This document shows, piece after piece, positions 12,108-23,945 of a stretch of 64,000 bases of DNA. The DNA is taken from positions 7,916,488 through 7,980,487 of the forward strand of contig NC_079480.1 of NCBI RefSeq assembly GCF_026230105.1, given 5' to 3'. Every line of letters begins with the position of its first letter. Positions within the stretch are counted from its first letter, which is position 1. The stretch is from Diorhabda sublineata. Its lineage: Eukaryota; Arthropoda; Insecta; Coleoptera; Chrysomelidae. A program made the translations under genes and the position numbers. Under the pieces are notes generated by a model. That model did not search any database. It was not told where the DNA came from and was given only the letters and a program-made list of their open reading frames with translations.

Positions 12108-12136
12108 GTTGACGCACCACCTGAAAGAAGAAGTGA
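12108..12136 (-). other. 5' UTR remnant and 3' splice acceptor of the LRR gene
   Basis: On the minus strand a pyrimidine-rich tract CACTTCTTCTTTCAG ends at 12121, followed by GTGGTGCGTCAAC and then the start ATG. The longer in-frame opening to 12194 runs through this acceptor and is therefore not coding. The 5' UTR exon lies upstream (higher coordinates). Confidence 0.75.
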
Positions 12137-12280
12137 ATCGATTAATATCACCAATATCATTAAAATTTGTATGTACAATGTATATATTATGCACAATAGA
12201 TTGTAAAATGAGATTTTGTGATGTATTAGATGAGATCCTGTAACAAAATCCTTTGATGCATTTCTTGTTTTGTACGCGAA

Positions 12281-12667
12281 ATGCAGGGCGGCACTCAATA
12301 CGGAAAAACCCCAGCTATTGTTTTCAACCAACCCAACCCACTCAATTTCTACTTAATGAGTTTGATGGGACGCCTTAAGAACCGTGAAGAGGTTGTTTAT
12401 TTGGGTGGGGAATTTATCACCATTCTTAGATTGACGGCTGATCTGAACACTTATCTGGACAGAGCACCGAAGTCCATCACATCAAGATATTTGTACGAAA
12501 ATTTAAACGAAATCACTTATGTATCTTTTTTGTATAACTTATACATTTTACCCATTGGAAACTATGCTTCCGCAAATAACAACGACCTATCAAGAAATTC
12601 TCAAAAATTACCTAGTTTTGTGAATTTGAATAAACCTCAAGAATATCATCTACTGATGTTGAAATGA
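12281..12667 (+). CDS. Unidentified 128-codon ORF
   Basis: An uninterrupted plus-strand frame with ordinary amino-acid composition, not the Phe/Ile/Asn-rich look of random AT-rich ORFs in this window. It begins MQGGTQYGKTPAIVF, has mixed hydrophobic and charged stretches (LGGEFITILRLTADLNTYLD) and ends NKPQEYHLLMLK. No signal peptide, clear membrane segment or known motif is visible. A poly-T run follows the stop, and AATAAA occurs at about 12764. It lies antisense within the probable 5' intron of the LRR gene. It could be a retrocopy, part of an unrecognised mobile or viral-derived sequence, or chance. I do not recognise it. Confidence 0.35.
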   Translation: MQGGTQYGKTPAIVFNQPNPLNFYLMSLMGRLKNREEVVYLGGEFITILRLTADLNTYLDRAPKSITSRYLYENLNEITYVSFLYNLYILPIGNYASANNNDLSRNSQKLPSFVNLNKPQEYHLLMLK

Positions 12668-13289
12668 CTTGTTTTTTTTTTATAAATTAAGTAGGTTTAT
12701 AGGTACTTTATGTCTTTAAACATGACTGGTTTAATTTGATAGTTTTTAGATAATTGACAAGAAATAAAAACTTGATATTCTTCATCATGAAATACTAAAC
12801 GACGAGTATTTAAAACAAACATTCAAACTCTAAAATTCATTAGACAAATAGAAACATATTAAAATCATGTTCAATGATTTTTTATATAATTATCCAATAT
12901 TAAAATATTTTTCTCCACAGAACGATAATCTTTGTGCATACAAGTCATTTGCTAGTAAAATTTCTTGAAGGTACACTGCTTACACCACCACTAAACCAAC
13001 TCTCACAATAGGGCCCTAGCATACATTTTTTATACCTGAACTACGTTTAGTCGTTCTTAATCCCAGACTATTCTCTAATTTTTTTAAATGGTATATTAGT
13101 TCTTGAAAGAAATAAATAAATTTAAATACCCAAATACCGCGCCAAAACGCATTTGTTGTCATATGACTGAGTGTGACGTAGAAAAAAAGTAAACAGACTT
13201 AAGTGAGGTTAGAATTGAATACAGTTCAAACAGAGTTGTTCGGATTCCTTTAAAAAACACTCACACAGTTGTGAGTATTCAATTTTGTA
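12668..13289. other. No recognisable feature
   Basis: AT-rich spacer with several A-rich tracts and no ORF with motif support. Confidence 0.45.
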
Positions 13290-13740
13290 GAATACAAGAT
13301 GACGTATCGTTGGTACATTGTACGAGGATCTACAAACACTAGTATAAAAACACCAAATAAAGTTTTCGTGCAAGTCCCTTGAGAGTAAAAGCGACGAAAA
13401 CAATGCTTTCAAGCTGTATGAAGGGATTATGTGAGCGTCAAACCAGGGAGCCCAGTATATGTTTGTGAAGACCATTTCAATGTTAGTTTTATCTATTGGT
13501 GTTTAAAAAAGTTAACTTATTATTTTTTACTGTAGCTTGGAACAAATTTGAGAAATTATATGATGTGGAATATAACAAAACTCAAAAAATTCTAAAATAA
13601 TGATGTTTCAACAAAATTCAATTGCCAGAAAGAACGGAAAAGAGCTTTTGTGAAAAACCTCGTCCGCTGACATTAGAACGACGAAAACAGACATTATCGA
13701 AAAACTTCTTAGTGCCTCAACTTCAGCTGTCTGTTCAAAA
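13290..13740 (+). pseudogene. THAP-domain protein remnant (transposon or host derived)
   Basis: The plus strand from about 13297 reads YIVRGSTNTSIKTPNKVFVQVP, then KRRKQCFQAV, RDYVSVKPGSPVYVCEDHFN. This is the second half of a THAP zinc-binding domain: SIKTPNK-F--VP, the basic stretch, and the C-x-x-H pair in CEDHF. Further on (13600-13700) KFNCQKERKRAFVKN matches the segment that often follows THAP domains in THAP-containing transposons. The leading Cys pair has decayed and there are stops after the VP motif. The minus-strand ORF 13209-13475 is a shadow. Confidence 0.7.
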
Positions 13741-13799
13741 GGTGTAGAAACATCAATGGATATTAACATTACAGAAGTTGCAAAAAGTGATTCCCATCA

Positions 13800-14014
13800 A
13801 ATATTTTAGGAGTTTCTTCATCATCGCTTATTTTAGAAGTAATTAGAAATCCATCCTCATAAATTACAAGTAATAAGGGAGTTATAGTAAAACCACATGC
13901 ACGTTTCGATAACCAAATTATCGTCTTCAGAGACTGGAGGTAAACGTGTACCTGTTTACAGTGTAATTGTGAGTGTTGATGTATGAATACCACCAACGGT
14001 TCCAGAAATTTCAT
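13800..14014 (-). repeat. Penelope-like element tail remnant
   Basis: Contains ACGTTTCGATAACCAAATTA then TCGTCTTCAGAGAC (13903-13935), followed by CAGTGTAATTGTGAGTGTTG and ACCAACGGTTCCAGAAATTTC. The same blocks occur in the tails at 3770-3960 and 23945-24060. No coding part remains. Confidence 0.6.
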
Positions 14015-14370
14015 CTTAGTGGTTATGAATTAGGTTACAAGTATAAACCACTATGCTGTAATATTGGATTATTCCAGATTCGTAGTTACATATCTTCCAA
14101 AACTTTTCAATATTTCATCACTTTTACCTATCATCTTCAATAATGCAGGAAATAATGGTTATTAATTCGAAATCTGCTTTTAAGTATTAACATAATCCAA
14201 TTCAATCTGCAATGATGATTTTACTGTGTTTTCAGTTAAATGCAATAGTTATGTTATGGGCAACCAACTAGGAAAAGCACTATATTCCTACCCAATTCAA
14301 CTGAATTAATATATATTTTCTAAAAAGAAATAGAAACAAAAAATTAGCCAAAAATAAAACAATGTGGCGT

Positions 14371-14372
<2 letters not shown>

Positions 14373-14411
<39 letters not shown>
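14373..14411. repeat. (TA)n microsatellite
   Basis: About 39 bases of uninterrupted TA dinucleotide. Confidence 0.98.
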
Positions 14412-14412
<1 letters not shown>

Positions 14413-15929
14413 CTATATTAAGAATGGTTTCTTATTGGGAACGTGGCAATGAAACACCAAAGTGGACTAACTTTGATATATTTTTACATTTTCCGAGCCT
14501 TCGAACACATATTTCTTATAACTTTTTCAAAATAATAATAATCGATATATGTTGATTAAAATATTTATAGAATTCATAAAAACATATTAGTACATATCTT
14601 AAAAACATTATTAAAATCATACTATTAGAATAGAAGTTTCAATGAAGCGATATTATACCAGGTGTATTGAAATAAATTAATTAATCAATTCATGTTAAAT
14701 TTGAATGAGGTTTTTTATATCTTGTCTTTAAATCACAGAACATTCATCTTGATTTATGTGAATCATTTCTTTAATTAATAATTTTTAGTAATTCGTGTCT
14801 TGAGCTAAGGTTTTCGTTCTTTTGGTTTTTCAGAATCAAATTCATGATGTTCATTTTTCTCATGTTTGTGTAGAGCAGTTGATGCACAAATAAATAAAAA
14901 ATTATGAATTTTAGTATAACTGAATCTGTTTAACAAATTAAAAAAAAGGGGAACAACATTGTCAAATTCCTCATATTTTTAGTATTTGGTGGAATGACTA
15001 CAATAGATAGTTTCTGTTCGATTATTGAATATCACTTGATGACAAATTTTATATCTTCAACTCCTTCGATTATCACTCTTGAAGATAGGCCAGTCGATGA
15101 GATGATTCTTTGATGAAAGTAAATCGCTCGTAAGAGGTACAATGGTCACTTTGTTCCATTTGGTTGTGACAGGTATATTAAGAAACCTAAAACTCCAATT
15201 AGTTTCGAAAAGACGAATCAATGTTTCAGGTCTTCTTCTGTTTACGCAGTAGACAAAATGGTACCAATATTTTTGCAATATAGCAACACTGTTTCAATGA
15301 CAATAATCATGACTAAAGTTGTGGCTCCCACGAAAATGTCGGAATACTTTGGCTTGAAGGTTGAAATTAATGTGGTTATGAATATGTCTGATTTCCTTAT
15401 TTCCAAAAGATTTTATGCAAACAATTTTTCACTACTTGAAGTACTCGGTATATTTAAATCTTAACCGTTTTCTTTTACTCTATCAGACCTCAAATAGCGG
15501 ACGAATTAATATTATCCATAGTAATCTTGATCTGAACTAAGTTTTTGTGTATATTAGGTTTCTTTATCCTCTTGGGACTAGATTCTCATCAATATCCGAG
15601 CAGCTATCCTGCCAAATAAATGTAACGTGAAATATCTCGTGGACTAATTTGCTGATAAATTGAAAAGAATATCCAAAACTGAAAAAAAATGGAATAATAG
15701 CTATTTTTGTTCTTAATATCATATAAAGTATATAATAATACGCGTCTGGAAGTTAACAGAATGAGCCACAGTCGAGTTCTGTTACCAGACAAGTACTATA
15801 AAGCAAGAATATGCCATGTATAATATACAAGGTTTTTTTTTGGAAATATTGAGCAAATTGATTGATTACTATATAAATCGTTAATAATTTTCATTAGTTA
15901 GTTTATGAATGACATCAAATATTTTAGGT
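14412..15929. other. No firm feature; possible decayed coding frames at 15040-15480
   Basis: Mostly featureless AT-rich DNA. Between 15040 and 15480 the minus strand has two overlapping frames of unusually normal composition (NLLEIRKSDIFITTLIST; RFLNIPVTTKWNKVTIVPL) that could be joined only through frameshifts. They might be a dead gene, but I cannot assign a family. Confidence 0.35.
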
Positions 15930-16530
15930 TAGGTTAATTATTCCATCCATCCATGTTCTCGTTGGTGTATCTCGTTTTCTGGTGATACCATCTCATTACT
16001 TTCTTTGGTAATCTTGCTTCTGTTATTTTGTGAGCATGCCCGTATCATATCACTTGCTTGCTTTCTATACATGTTATAACTGTCTCTTCTACACACATTG
16101 GTTCTTTAATTATCTCATTAGTCACTCTTTCCAATCTTGATGTACTAGATGCCCTTCTTACTACGTCCATTTCTATTTAGCTTTTTTTTTTTTTAGTAGC
16201 CCTGTATCTGATCCACATTTCAACGTGCTTTTGATCAAGGTATCAAAATCTTCTTTGCTTGCTTATCTCTGTACTCTTTTCCATCAAATGCTTCCAATAC
16301 CTGTGTTGCCTTATTATCGGCTCTATTTTGGTGTCATCTGTCCATTATATACCAAAATTTACGCCTAAATACCAATAGTTATCACATTCGATTTCATTAT
16401 TCTCCAGAACAACATGCAAAGTTATTGTTTTTTGTGATATTGATTATTAGACCGAATTTTTCGTATTCTTCCTTACGTTTTTTCGTCATCTGATAATCGG
16501 AAATTGTAGAGTGTAAGAGAAAGTATCACT
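15930..16530 (-). pseudogene. LINE reverse transcriptase, C-terminal part
   Basis: The minus strand, in several frames, shows SDDEKT / EEYEKFGLIINITKNNN near 16430-16500 (after the catalytic palm), WYLGVNF near 16370, KSTLKCGSD, then RLERVTNEIIKE near 16120, VITCIESKQ and YGHAHKITEARLPKKVMRW near 15985-16060. The 'ERK-L-WYGH--RM---RLPK' ending is a hallmark of one large group of insect LINE ORF2 proteins. Multiple stops and indels are present, including a run of twelve T at about 16184. Confidence 0.75.
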
Positions 16531-18429
16531 TTCTTCAGCATTTTTTCTTCTCTGAAAGAATATTTTTACCACATATATATCTTAAAAAGCGTAAATAGAT
16601 TTTGTATGGCTTTGACATTAGTATGATTTATAGTTGTTTATATTTCGTTTCTACAAGATCTTCCATAGGTTCTATTTATGGTATTAGTTACAGATAAGTC
16701 TCTATATTTGTTACAGTTTAATTTGTTGTATATCTATGTTATGAAGACCATGTTCCACTCTACTGATATATTTGCAGCCTTAGCGCTGTTTTCAAATAGA
16801 TGAGCCAGAGAAGAATATAACTTTCCATTTCCATTTTTAAAAAGTTTTGCGTTAATTCCCTGCATCATGTTCTATATGAGTTCCTTCACCTAAGATTTAA
16901 ACTTTGGAGCACATTCTTTGTTTGTATTCGTCTGTATTTTCAATAACAATGTTCGTGTAGTGTTTGACCCGTTCTTTGGTCGGAATTAACTATAATGGAC
17001 TATTTTTTTTTTCATCTGTTTTCACCTTTTTAATAAATCTCCAAGCTTCGCTACACTTCCTTCATCCAATGGTGACTCAACTACCTAACATTGTTCACTT
17101 TTACTTCCTCCTATTTTTTGTCTTTTTTGTTTCCTACGCGTCTTTAATGTTTGATATATTTCAAAAGTAAATTGTAGAAGAAGCTTGAATTTTATATTAA
17201 TGAATAACTATTCAGAACCAAATTAATGTGAAAGTGCATCAGATATTGTAAGGGAGTTGATAATTTCCCAGAAATCATAAGTCGTGATCTAATTGCATTC
17301 ACCTCTCCTATCAACAACTTAACTTCAACGGAAAATAATTTATATACGACGATCATTTTATAATATTTCGAAAGATATATGCAACCTCCTTCTTATAATG
17401 ATGACGGTCACGGTATATATGCATTATGTATAAACATGTTACATGTTTAAAACCAATTTTCTTCTAATAAATATCGCAACGACACAAGCGACATAATTTT
17501 AAATGCATGTGATATTCCCAAATTTGAATACAGTATAACTAGGAGAAAATATAAGAAAGCACTGTCAGAGACTGTGACTTTGTCTCAGGATACTTAATTC
17601 TAATTCTGAAAATTTGTATCTAAATACGAATTTATTGGCTATTTTAATGAATCTGAAATTTCAATTTGCCTCAAAAACTTAGAACCAAACATTCATTCTA
17701 CTACAATACTGTCAATTACCGAAAAACTATTATGATTGTATCCAACCTGACTTTTATAAATATTTGAAACTTTGCTTGAAGATGTTGCACCACGCGAAAC
17801 CATCCAAATTAGATTATGGTTTTGATCATAGCATATCTACAATCTTGAAGTTAATTTTCTCATAGGAATATACGGCAACACACTTAGGGTCATCAATAAA
17901 TTTGATCGTAAGGAGTATTCTGCTCACAAATCTATCCAAATTAGCTGAACAACTTATTGAGTGGTCAAGGTTCAATTCTCAGAACGTTATAATTCTTCAT
18001 AATCAAATATGAATGACATTGTCTTGAGAGAACATTCTTATGTTGGCCTTTATGCAAATAATCCTCGCAATATTTCGAACTCATCTCTCACTAGCACCTT
18101 AATTCCATGCATTTGATCACCACATGTCTATGTCCACAACATTTGATAGATAGACGGTGGTAAAGTTGATGGTAAGGTAAACTTTGTTGAGGATATTCAT
18201 ATTATCCATGGTGGACCCTTTAGAAATCCTGATTTCATACTTAGAAACTCAAGGTAGCTCACTAAACATTATTTTTACTTTGAAGTGCAAACGTTATAAA
18301 AGTTATAGTTATAAAACTAGAGTATATCTTTCCTATCTAGGACTCGGAAGAAAATTCATATCAGCAGAATAAATAATATCCGCAATAAGTCTTCTTTCTT
18401 TTTCAACACTTAGTCTTGTATTTTCAACT
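16531..18429. other. No recognisable feature
   Basis: AT-rich. The upstream part of the preceding LINE may reach a little into this interval, but no motif is legible. The ORFs at 16964-17170 and 18184-18372 have no recognisable domain. Confidence 0.45.
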
Positions 18430-19010
18430 ATTCAGCCTCTTGAGTAGATGTCCAGCTTTCGGATCATCTCTTGGGTTAGGTGTTTTTTCCAATATCGTCG
18501 TCTCGTTCTCGTGAAACGTATTTTATCCTGAATTTACAGATCTTATCTTATAGCTTTGATTCTATGACTGACTCATTTAATAGTTCTCAATGTTCTCATC
18601 CCTGCTGCCCCCAACAAGTTCTCCGTTTTTGTTGTGTCCCTCGAGTTTCCCCTGCGTATGTAAGTATAGGTCTTACGATTGCTTTGTACTTCACTATCTG
18701 ATATATTTGTTTTCCCATTTGAGGTCCTGCAAATAGCCAAAGGTTATTAATGTCCCGATTTATTTGGGTTTGTATCTCTTGTAGGTTTTTGGCACTTGTT
18801 ACCTCGACTCCTAAGTATTATCGTTTACAGCTAGTAGGCTCTTCTGCTATTACCATTGATTCTGTTTTTTTTTCAGATACCTACATATTAAGGTTTTCGG
18901 ATGTTGTATAGAAGCGACATAGTAAACGCTGTAGGTCATCCTCGTTATCGGCTATAAATATTGCGTCATCAGCGAACACAGAAAGTGGGTCAAATATATT
19001 TGGTTCATGT
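18430..19010 (-). pseudogene. LINE reverse transcriptase fragment with FADD motif
   Basis: Minus strand near 18900-18990: SVFADDAIFIADNEDDLQRLL, the catalytic palm motif (FADD form of YxDD) of a non-LTR reverse transcriptase. It is followed by TTSENLNM, KTESMVIAEEPTSCK, YLGVEVTSAKNL, INNLWLF, YKAIVRPILTYAGETRGT and KRRTCWG. Stops follow NLNM and CKR, and there are small deletions. This is the same type of LINE as the 3' end nested at 48.9 kb. Both ends are truncated. Confidence 0.82.
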
Positions 19011-20628
19011 CTGACAATATTTATCCACCTCAAGGAACACGTCAGAATTCACTGCTACAACGCTGCCTCATAAGCGATCTACAAGCTAGACACATGTGCT
19101 CTTCCTTGATATGCTTTAAGACAATTGTGACTAATGTCCAGAGTTACTTGGCATCTTAAGAATACACCCTCCTTGTGTTATCATCCGGTTCCAATCTTAA
19201 TTCTATTTTCCAGTTGCTGGAACTAATGTACTCAAGTTCACCTCTATATAAAACGAACCACCTCATATTTGCATATTTTCAGCATTACCATCTCATTTTA
19301 TCATTGTCTCCTTATACTATATTATTAACCTGTTTCTTAGTCTATCATTGTTCATTTATACTTATTAACTTCATTATTATTAGTATCCAGCATTTTTTTC
19401 TCGAAAATTCTTTTCTGTTGTCGAATCAATGATGGTGATGTTGTAAGCTTGTTTCCTCCACTTATTTTTTAACTTTTTTAACTTTAACTATCAACTAATG
19501 TTTTAACTCATAAATGTGATGATATGCGGTGTCATATCTCTCATTTCTAAATCGTAAATGTCATGAATAAGCTCACCTTAACGTGGTTGAGTTTCAATAG
19601 GCATAAAATTCTGCTAACAATGTCAGAAAAACTAATTTCAACCAAATATGAAAAATAGTGACCGAAACGAAAATTCTTATCAACAGAGATCAAAAAAAGC
19701 GATTGTTTAGTAGAAAAGGATGGAAATAGATTACATCTTCACATTTCTCGCACTTTTCCATATGCGTTTCCAATTTTATTTCAAGTCTGCCTTGGTGGAA
19801 ATAAGTTTCAATGAATATATTGTGATAAAGGCCTTGATAAGTCAAAACGTCGAAAATCGAAAATTAATTGAGTGAGGCTCCCTCTCAATCCTTTGGAATC
19901 TCTATCGTTTTCAAGGGAATCAGTTGAGATTATTTCTTGAAGTGCTTAGATGTAAATAATATGTCAACTTTAAAGTTCGAAATATTATCTCTGGCAGAGA
20001 TTTTGCGTTCTTCAGTCCTTTTTTGCAGCTATATTATTATATCTACGGTTAGAAGATCTCTGGAAGAATTTTTGGAAGAATTATTTATGATTTCAGGAGT
20101 TGATACTCCTTAAATACAATTTGTCGCAGACTTCCAATAACTTACACATTCAAGATCATCATCATTATCTAGTAATACACCGTCTAATATGATCGTCAAG
20201 ACAAAATTCGAAGCTTCTGTCTTAAGGTTGAGAATATTGTGTGGTGCAGCACAGTGAGCATAATATTATGATATCATTAGAATCTGCAAATTCCAACATT
20301 TCGACTCAATTTTTATGCCCGTTATGCACTGAAAAAAAATAATGAGATTAAAGTAGAAAAATGTCTGTGACTTACAATATGGATCCAATTGCAATTGACA
20401 AATAACTCGAACACTCGTGCACCACGTACTATATAAAGACTAATGTACTTTATACAGGTATTTTCTTTATACCGTATTTATCATTCAAATTTCTTATTTT
20501 GTGTTGCAGCAATTCAAAGCTCCATTGAAATAGTATAAATTACTGGCCATTATGGTGAACGCGGTACATTTTTACGACTTTTTGTGGCTACTACAGTGGA
20601 CGGTGAGCTCAACGTCCCATAAAATCTT
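19011..20628. other. No recognisable feature
   Basis: AT-rich. The ORF at 19175-19432 is dominated by hydrophobic and Ser/Leu codons of T-rich DNA and is unlikely to be real. Confidence 0.45.
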
Positions 20629-21405
20629 TATAATCAATTCTGTTCAATAGGAATTTATAATATCCAGTTCACTCTCATCTTAAACAACATAACACGTACA
20701 CAAAAGTTCATTTATTCGGATTGCCTCAAGTTGTCTCGAGCTATTTTAATATAGTTGAAACTATTTTTCTGCGATGATATTCTTCAATTGAACCTCGACT
20801 TTGTTAACAAATGTGAAAACATACTACTATCAAGACTTAACCTCTCTGTTTCCGTAGTCCAACGCCACTAAACCATGAAAGAAAAATTAGCTAGCTAAAC
20901 ATAAGACTTAGCAGAATTTATTCCACACTACTGACGTTGCCAATACTGTTACCAACCAGACATATTTTGATATAGCCTTCTAACACATATTTCCATCTAT
21001 CCCAGATTTACATTAAGACATATTATAGAAATAATAATTGATTTTGATTAATGGTAACTTGAGACATGGATGATATGAAGAAAAGTATGGAGACGAACCT
21101 AAATAATACATCGTAGGATAATTGAGACATTCTATAGCAAAAATATACAATGAAAAATTCGTTTCTTTTCTAAAGATTTTGTGATACTCGAATATATCTG
21201 AACAGTCCCAAAAAAACAAAAGAACCATCCTTAGGTATTGAAAATATTTATTCAGTGCCATAAAATTATATTCTCGATAACGGTCCTTGAGGGCTTTAAA
21301 AATAGAAACTTGATAAAGGAAGCATTTCATTCCCACTGTAACATTGTACGTAATGAATAAATACCTACCACAAAATTATTGGAATTAAATATTGATTAGG
21401 AAGTT
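20629..21405. repeat. Left arm of a 4.3-kb inverted repeat
   Basis: Inverted relative to 24291-24936. Matching blocks include ATTCTGTTCAATAGGAATTT (20637), AACACGTACACAAAAGTTCA, CTATCAAGACTTAACC, TAGCTAGCTAAACATAAGAC and the inner end ATTAGGAAGTTG (about 21396). Both arms carry the same small frame (MALNKYFQYLRMVLLFFWDC), minus in this arm and plus in the other. That shows homology, not that it codes. The left arm is longer by more than 100 bases because of indels. Confidence 0.88.
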
Positions 21406-22059
21406 GGCAGGATGCAAAATAAAAATTAAAAATATGGATAACCTGAAACTTTTTCCGTTCTGGTGTGCCACCTACGGCTTAAACGAAATTTAACATTGCT
21501 GGAATGGAAGGAATGTTTGAATGAAATTGTTGTTCATGTATTAGAAAAATAGCTGCTCTATTTTTGTCTATGTTTCACTCATATGCGAAATTCCCTAAAA
21601 CGCCGAAATAGATACCTCGCGAAATGATCAATAATCTATCGACAATTCACACATTTCATGAGCTGAGCCTTCCAGAGCTCCAGAGTTTTCTTGACAGCAA
21701 TTTATCTTATTGAGAATAATTGAAGGATTATCCGCAGTTGAACATTTACTTTGATAGTTTACCAAATCTAAAACTTTGACCCAGATATTTATATTAATTT
21801 TTCCACTTATCCACCTGGAGAAACTTTTCGTGGGAAATTTCACATTCACTTCTTAACTACTAATCTATTTGTCAATCTGTTCATATTTCAAATGAACTAC
21901 GTCCTCTGTAAATTCAACATTAACGGATCCGTTAGTCTACCCAACTTACTTGCCACAAAACATACCTAATAAAAAAGTCAACTTGCATATAAATTTCAAC
22001 AACACAAATAAATGTAATAAAAATGTGTCATTATTGTCAATGTCAATTATCAGATGAAC
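21406..22059. other. No recognisable feature inside the inverted repeat
   Basis: AT-rich interior. The ORF 21628-21849 (minus) has no recognisable domain. Confidence 0.4.
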
Positions 22060-22540
22060 AATCACTTATTTAAATCCCTCAAACGCTCTTCTGAATGGGA
22101 AGAATTTTATGAAATTCCATGCTCAACATCAAATTATCGCTTGTGTGAAAATCATTTTCTGAATAGGATCATTCGAAGTATTAAGCTACATCCGAAGTAT
22201 TAAGCTATCCCATTTACTCCTACACTCATCTGCCTTCATTGTCTACTTCCATTTATGAAGATGCCAAAGCTCATAACTGTATAGTTAACCAAGAACAGTC
22301 TTATGCTGTGAATACAGATAGAGTAGATACTAACATAATCGTCGAATAGCATCAAGTTAATAGTCCGTGTCTCATGCCTCAACATCTGACAATTCACCTA
22401 TTGAAGAGCAATTGGAGTTTCCAAAAGAATTTTCAGACTCATTGTTACCGAGAAAATTAGTAGATTCATTAAATGAAAATCGGGTAATGTACAAATTATT
22501 CGAAATACAACAGTCATCCATCTGTCCATCAAGATAAATG
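22060..22540 (+). pseudogene. THAP-domain protein fragment
   Basis: The plus strand at 22076-22170 reads LKRSSEWEEFYEIPCSTSNYR, then LCENHFLN: the end of a THAP domain with the C-x-x-H pair. After stops, 22361-22530 is open again with an acidic, Ser-rich stretch (SVSHASTSDNSPIEEQLEF, then LPRKLVDSLNENRVMYKLF) such as often follows a THAP domain. The first zinc ligands are gone. It lies within the 4.3-kb inverted repeat and may be a relic of the element the arms belong to. Confidence 0.5.
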
Positions 22541-22678
22541 AAGAGTGATCAATATTCATATCAGATATACATCAAATATCAGAGCAATCTAGTGGTAACA
22601 TGTCTAAACTGTATCAATTTATTACAGTTGAAATAAAAAGTTGAGAGACTTCTTTTATACATAGGAATAGCAGAAGTT

Positions 22679-22939
22679 TTATCCTATATAACCCATCGTT
22701 TTGCTGTACCTTGTTTCTACATTCAAATATTTCAATTTCCGACATTTCTCCAATGTCTTCAACTGCTTTTTGTTATTCTTCAAACTGTTTTTTAATTTTG
22801 ATAATTTGACAGTTGTATTTCGATAAATTTGATACATTATCATTTCACTAGGTGTTAAATTATTCTCTTTAGTTCCAGCTACATCAAAAAATCCGATTTT
22901 TTTGTCGAAACTACTAATTTTCTCGCTCTGAAAATTCAC
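22679..22939 (-). pseudogene. Coiled-coil fragment resembling a THAP-transposase linker
   Basis: An 86-codon minus-strand frame with a KIGFFDVAGTKENNLTPSEM block, then a Lys-rich coiled coil (KLSKLKNSLKNNKKQLKTLEK). 'LTP' followed by a basic coiled coil is typical of the region after the THAP domain in P-element-like and other THAP transposases. Its orientation is opposite to the THAP piece at 22060-22540, so one of them was inverted or they come from different insertions. Confidence 0.4.
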
Positions 22940-23139
22940 TGACTATTCTATAGGTAAATTGTTAGATGTTGATTCATGAACACACCTACTATCAACTGCT
23001 CTATGACGATCATATCAGTGACGCTGCGTCTACTATACCAGTACTTACAGCATGTGGATGCTCTTGGTTTACTATACGAGGATATATTGAAAAATTCTCG
23101 GCCTACTATAGAACCAAATAAAATTTCAATGTCAAAATA

Positions 23140-23945
23140 TTTTATTACTCAACATATTCTCCTATTAATTGGATATATTTATTACAGCGAACCTGCAACG
23201 TCTCTACATCTTTCAAAAAAAATGTTTCTTCTTGCTCAGCAAACCAGACTTCCACAGCTTTTATTATTTCCTTATTGGAAGAAAATTAACGACATTTTAA
23301 GCTTTTTTTCTGTTAGAAGCCAAATCTGGTGAATAAGGGGGGTGTTTTAGTAATTTTCTCTTCAATTTTTCCCGTAGAGTGCTCAGTGATCTCGAATATT
23401 AATCTCCAGTTATTGTTCTACCCTCATCCAAAAAATCAATCATAATTACTCCATGGCAATCCCAAAACTGGAGCAAGAACTTTTCCACCAGATTTTTGGA
23501 CACGAAACTTCTTAGGTCTTGGAGAACCAGTGTGTCGCCATTCTATGGATTGTTGCTCTCTTTCTGGAAATGTACCCAAGTCTCATCCATAGTAACAATT
23601 CGGTTCAAGAAGTCTACATCGTTTTCAAATCGAGCACAGAACGAAAGCGATGCTTCTACCTTTGCACGCTTTTGGTCAACATTCACACATATCGAGTCAT
23701 TTTGCAGCAATTTTTCCCATGTCCAAATTGACGTGAACTATATGATGAACGCGTTCGTATGAAATATTCAGTGCTTCAGATATCCGTTTTAGCCTAATTC
23801 GACATTCTGATAAAATCATGTTATGAACTGCATCGATATTTCGGGGACTGACACAGAAACTGGCCCTCCTGATTGGTCGACGGCTTCAATGGAAAATGGA
23901 ACCTCTTTTGAAGCTTGTAGTCCAACAATTATAGGTTTTGGTTAA
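23140..23945 (-). pseudogene. mariner transposase, degraded
   Basis: Minus strand, N to C: SFKRGSIFH / RPIRRASFCVSPRNIDAVHN, then MILSECRIRLKRISEALNIS and YERVHHIVH (helix-turn-helix, 23720-23880). The first catalytic region has decayed to YYGDLGTF. Next are WRHTGSPRPKKFRVQKS and GKVLAPVLG-PWSNYD (23440-23560), EKIEEKITK, then PPYSPDLAS (about 23310-23340). The end has SNKEIIKAVEVWFAEQEETF and CNKYIQLIGEYVE (23150-23270). Order and spacing match a full-length mariner of about 345 residues, with the block between GKIEEK and PPYSPDL shortened. Many stops; inactive. The plus-strand ORFs at 22976-23332 and 23496-23762 are shadows. Confidence 0.9.

Noticed and set aside
12104..12194. N-terminal extension of the LRR ORF to the ATG near 12194
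   Set aside because: It crosses a strong splice acceptor at 12121; the internal ATG at 12107 begins a signal peptide.
23496..23762. 88-codon plus-strand ORF and its overlapping 70-codon neighbour
   Set aside because: Shadows of the minus-strand mariner transposase.
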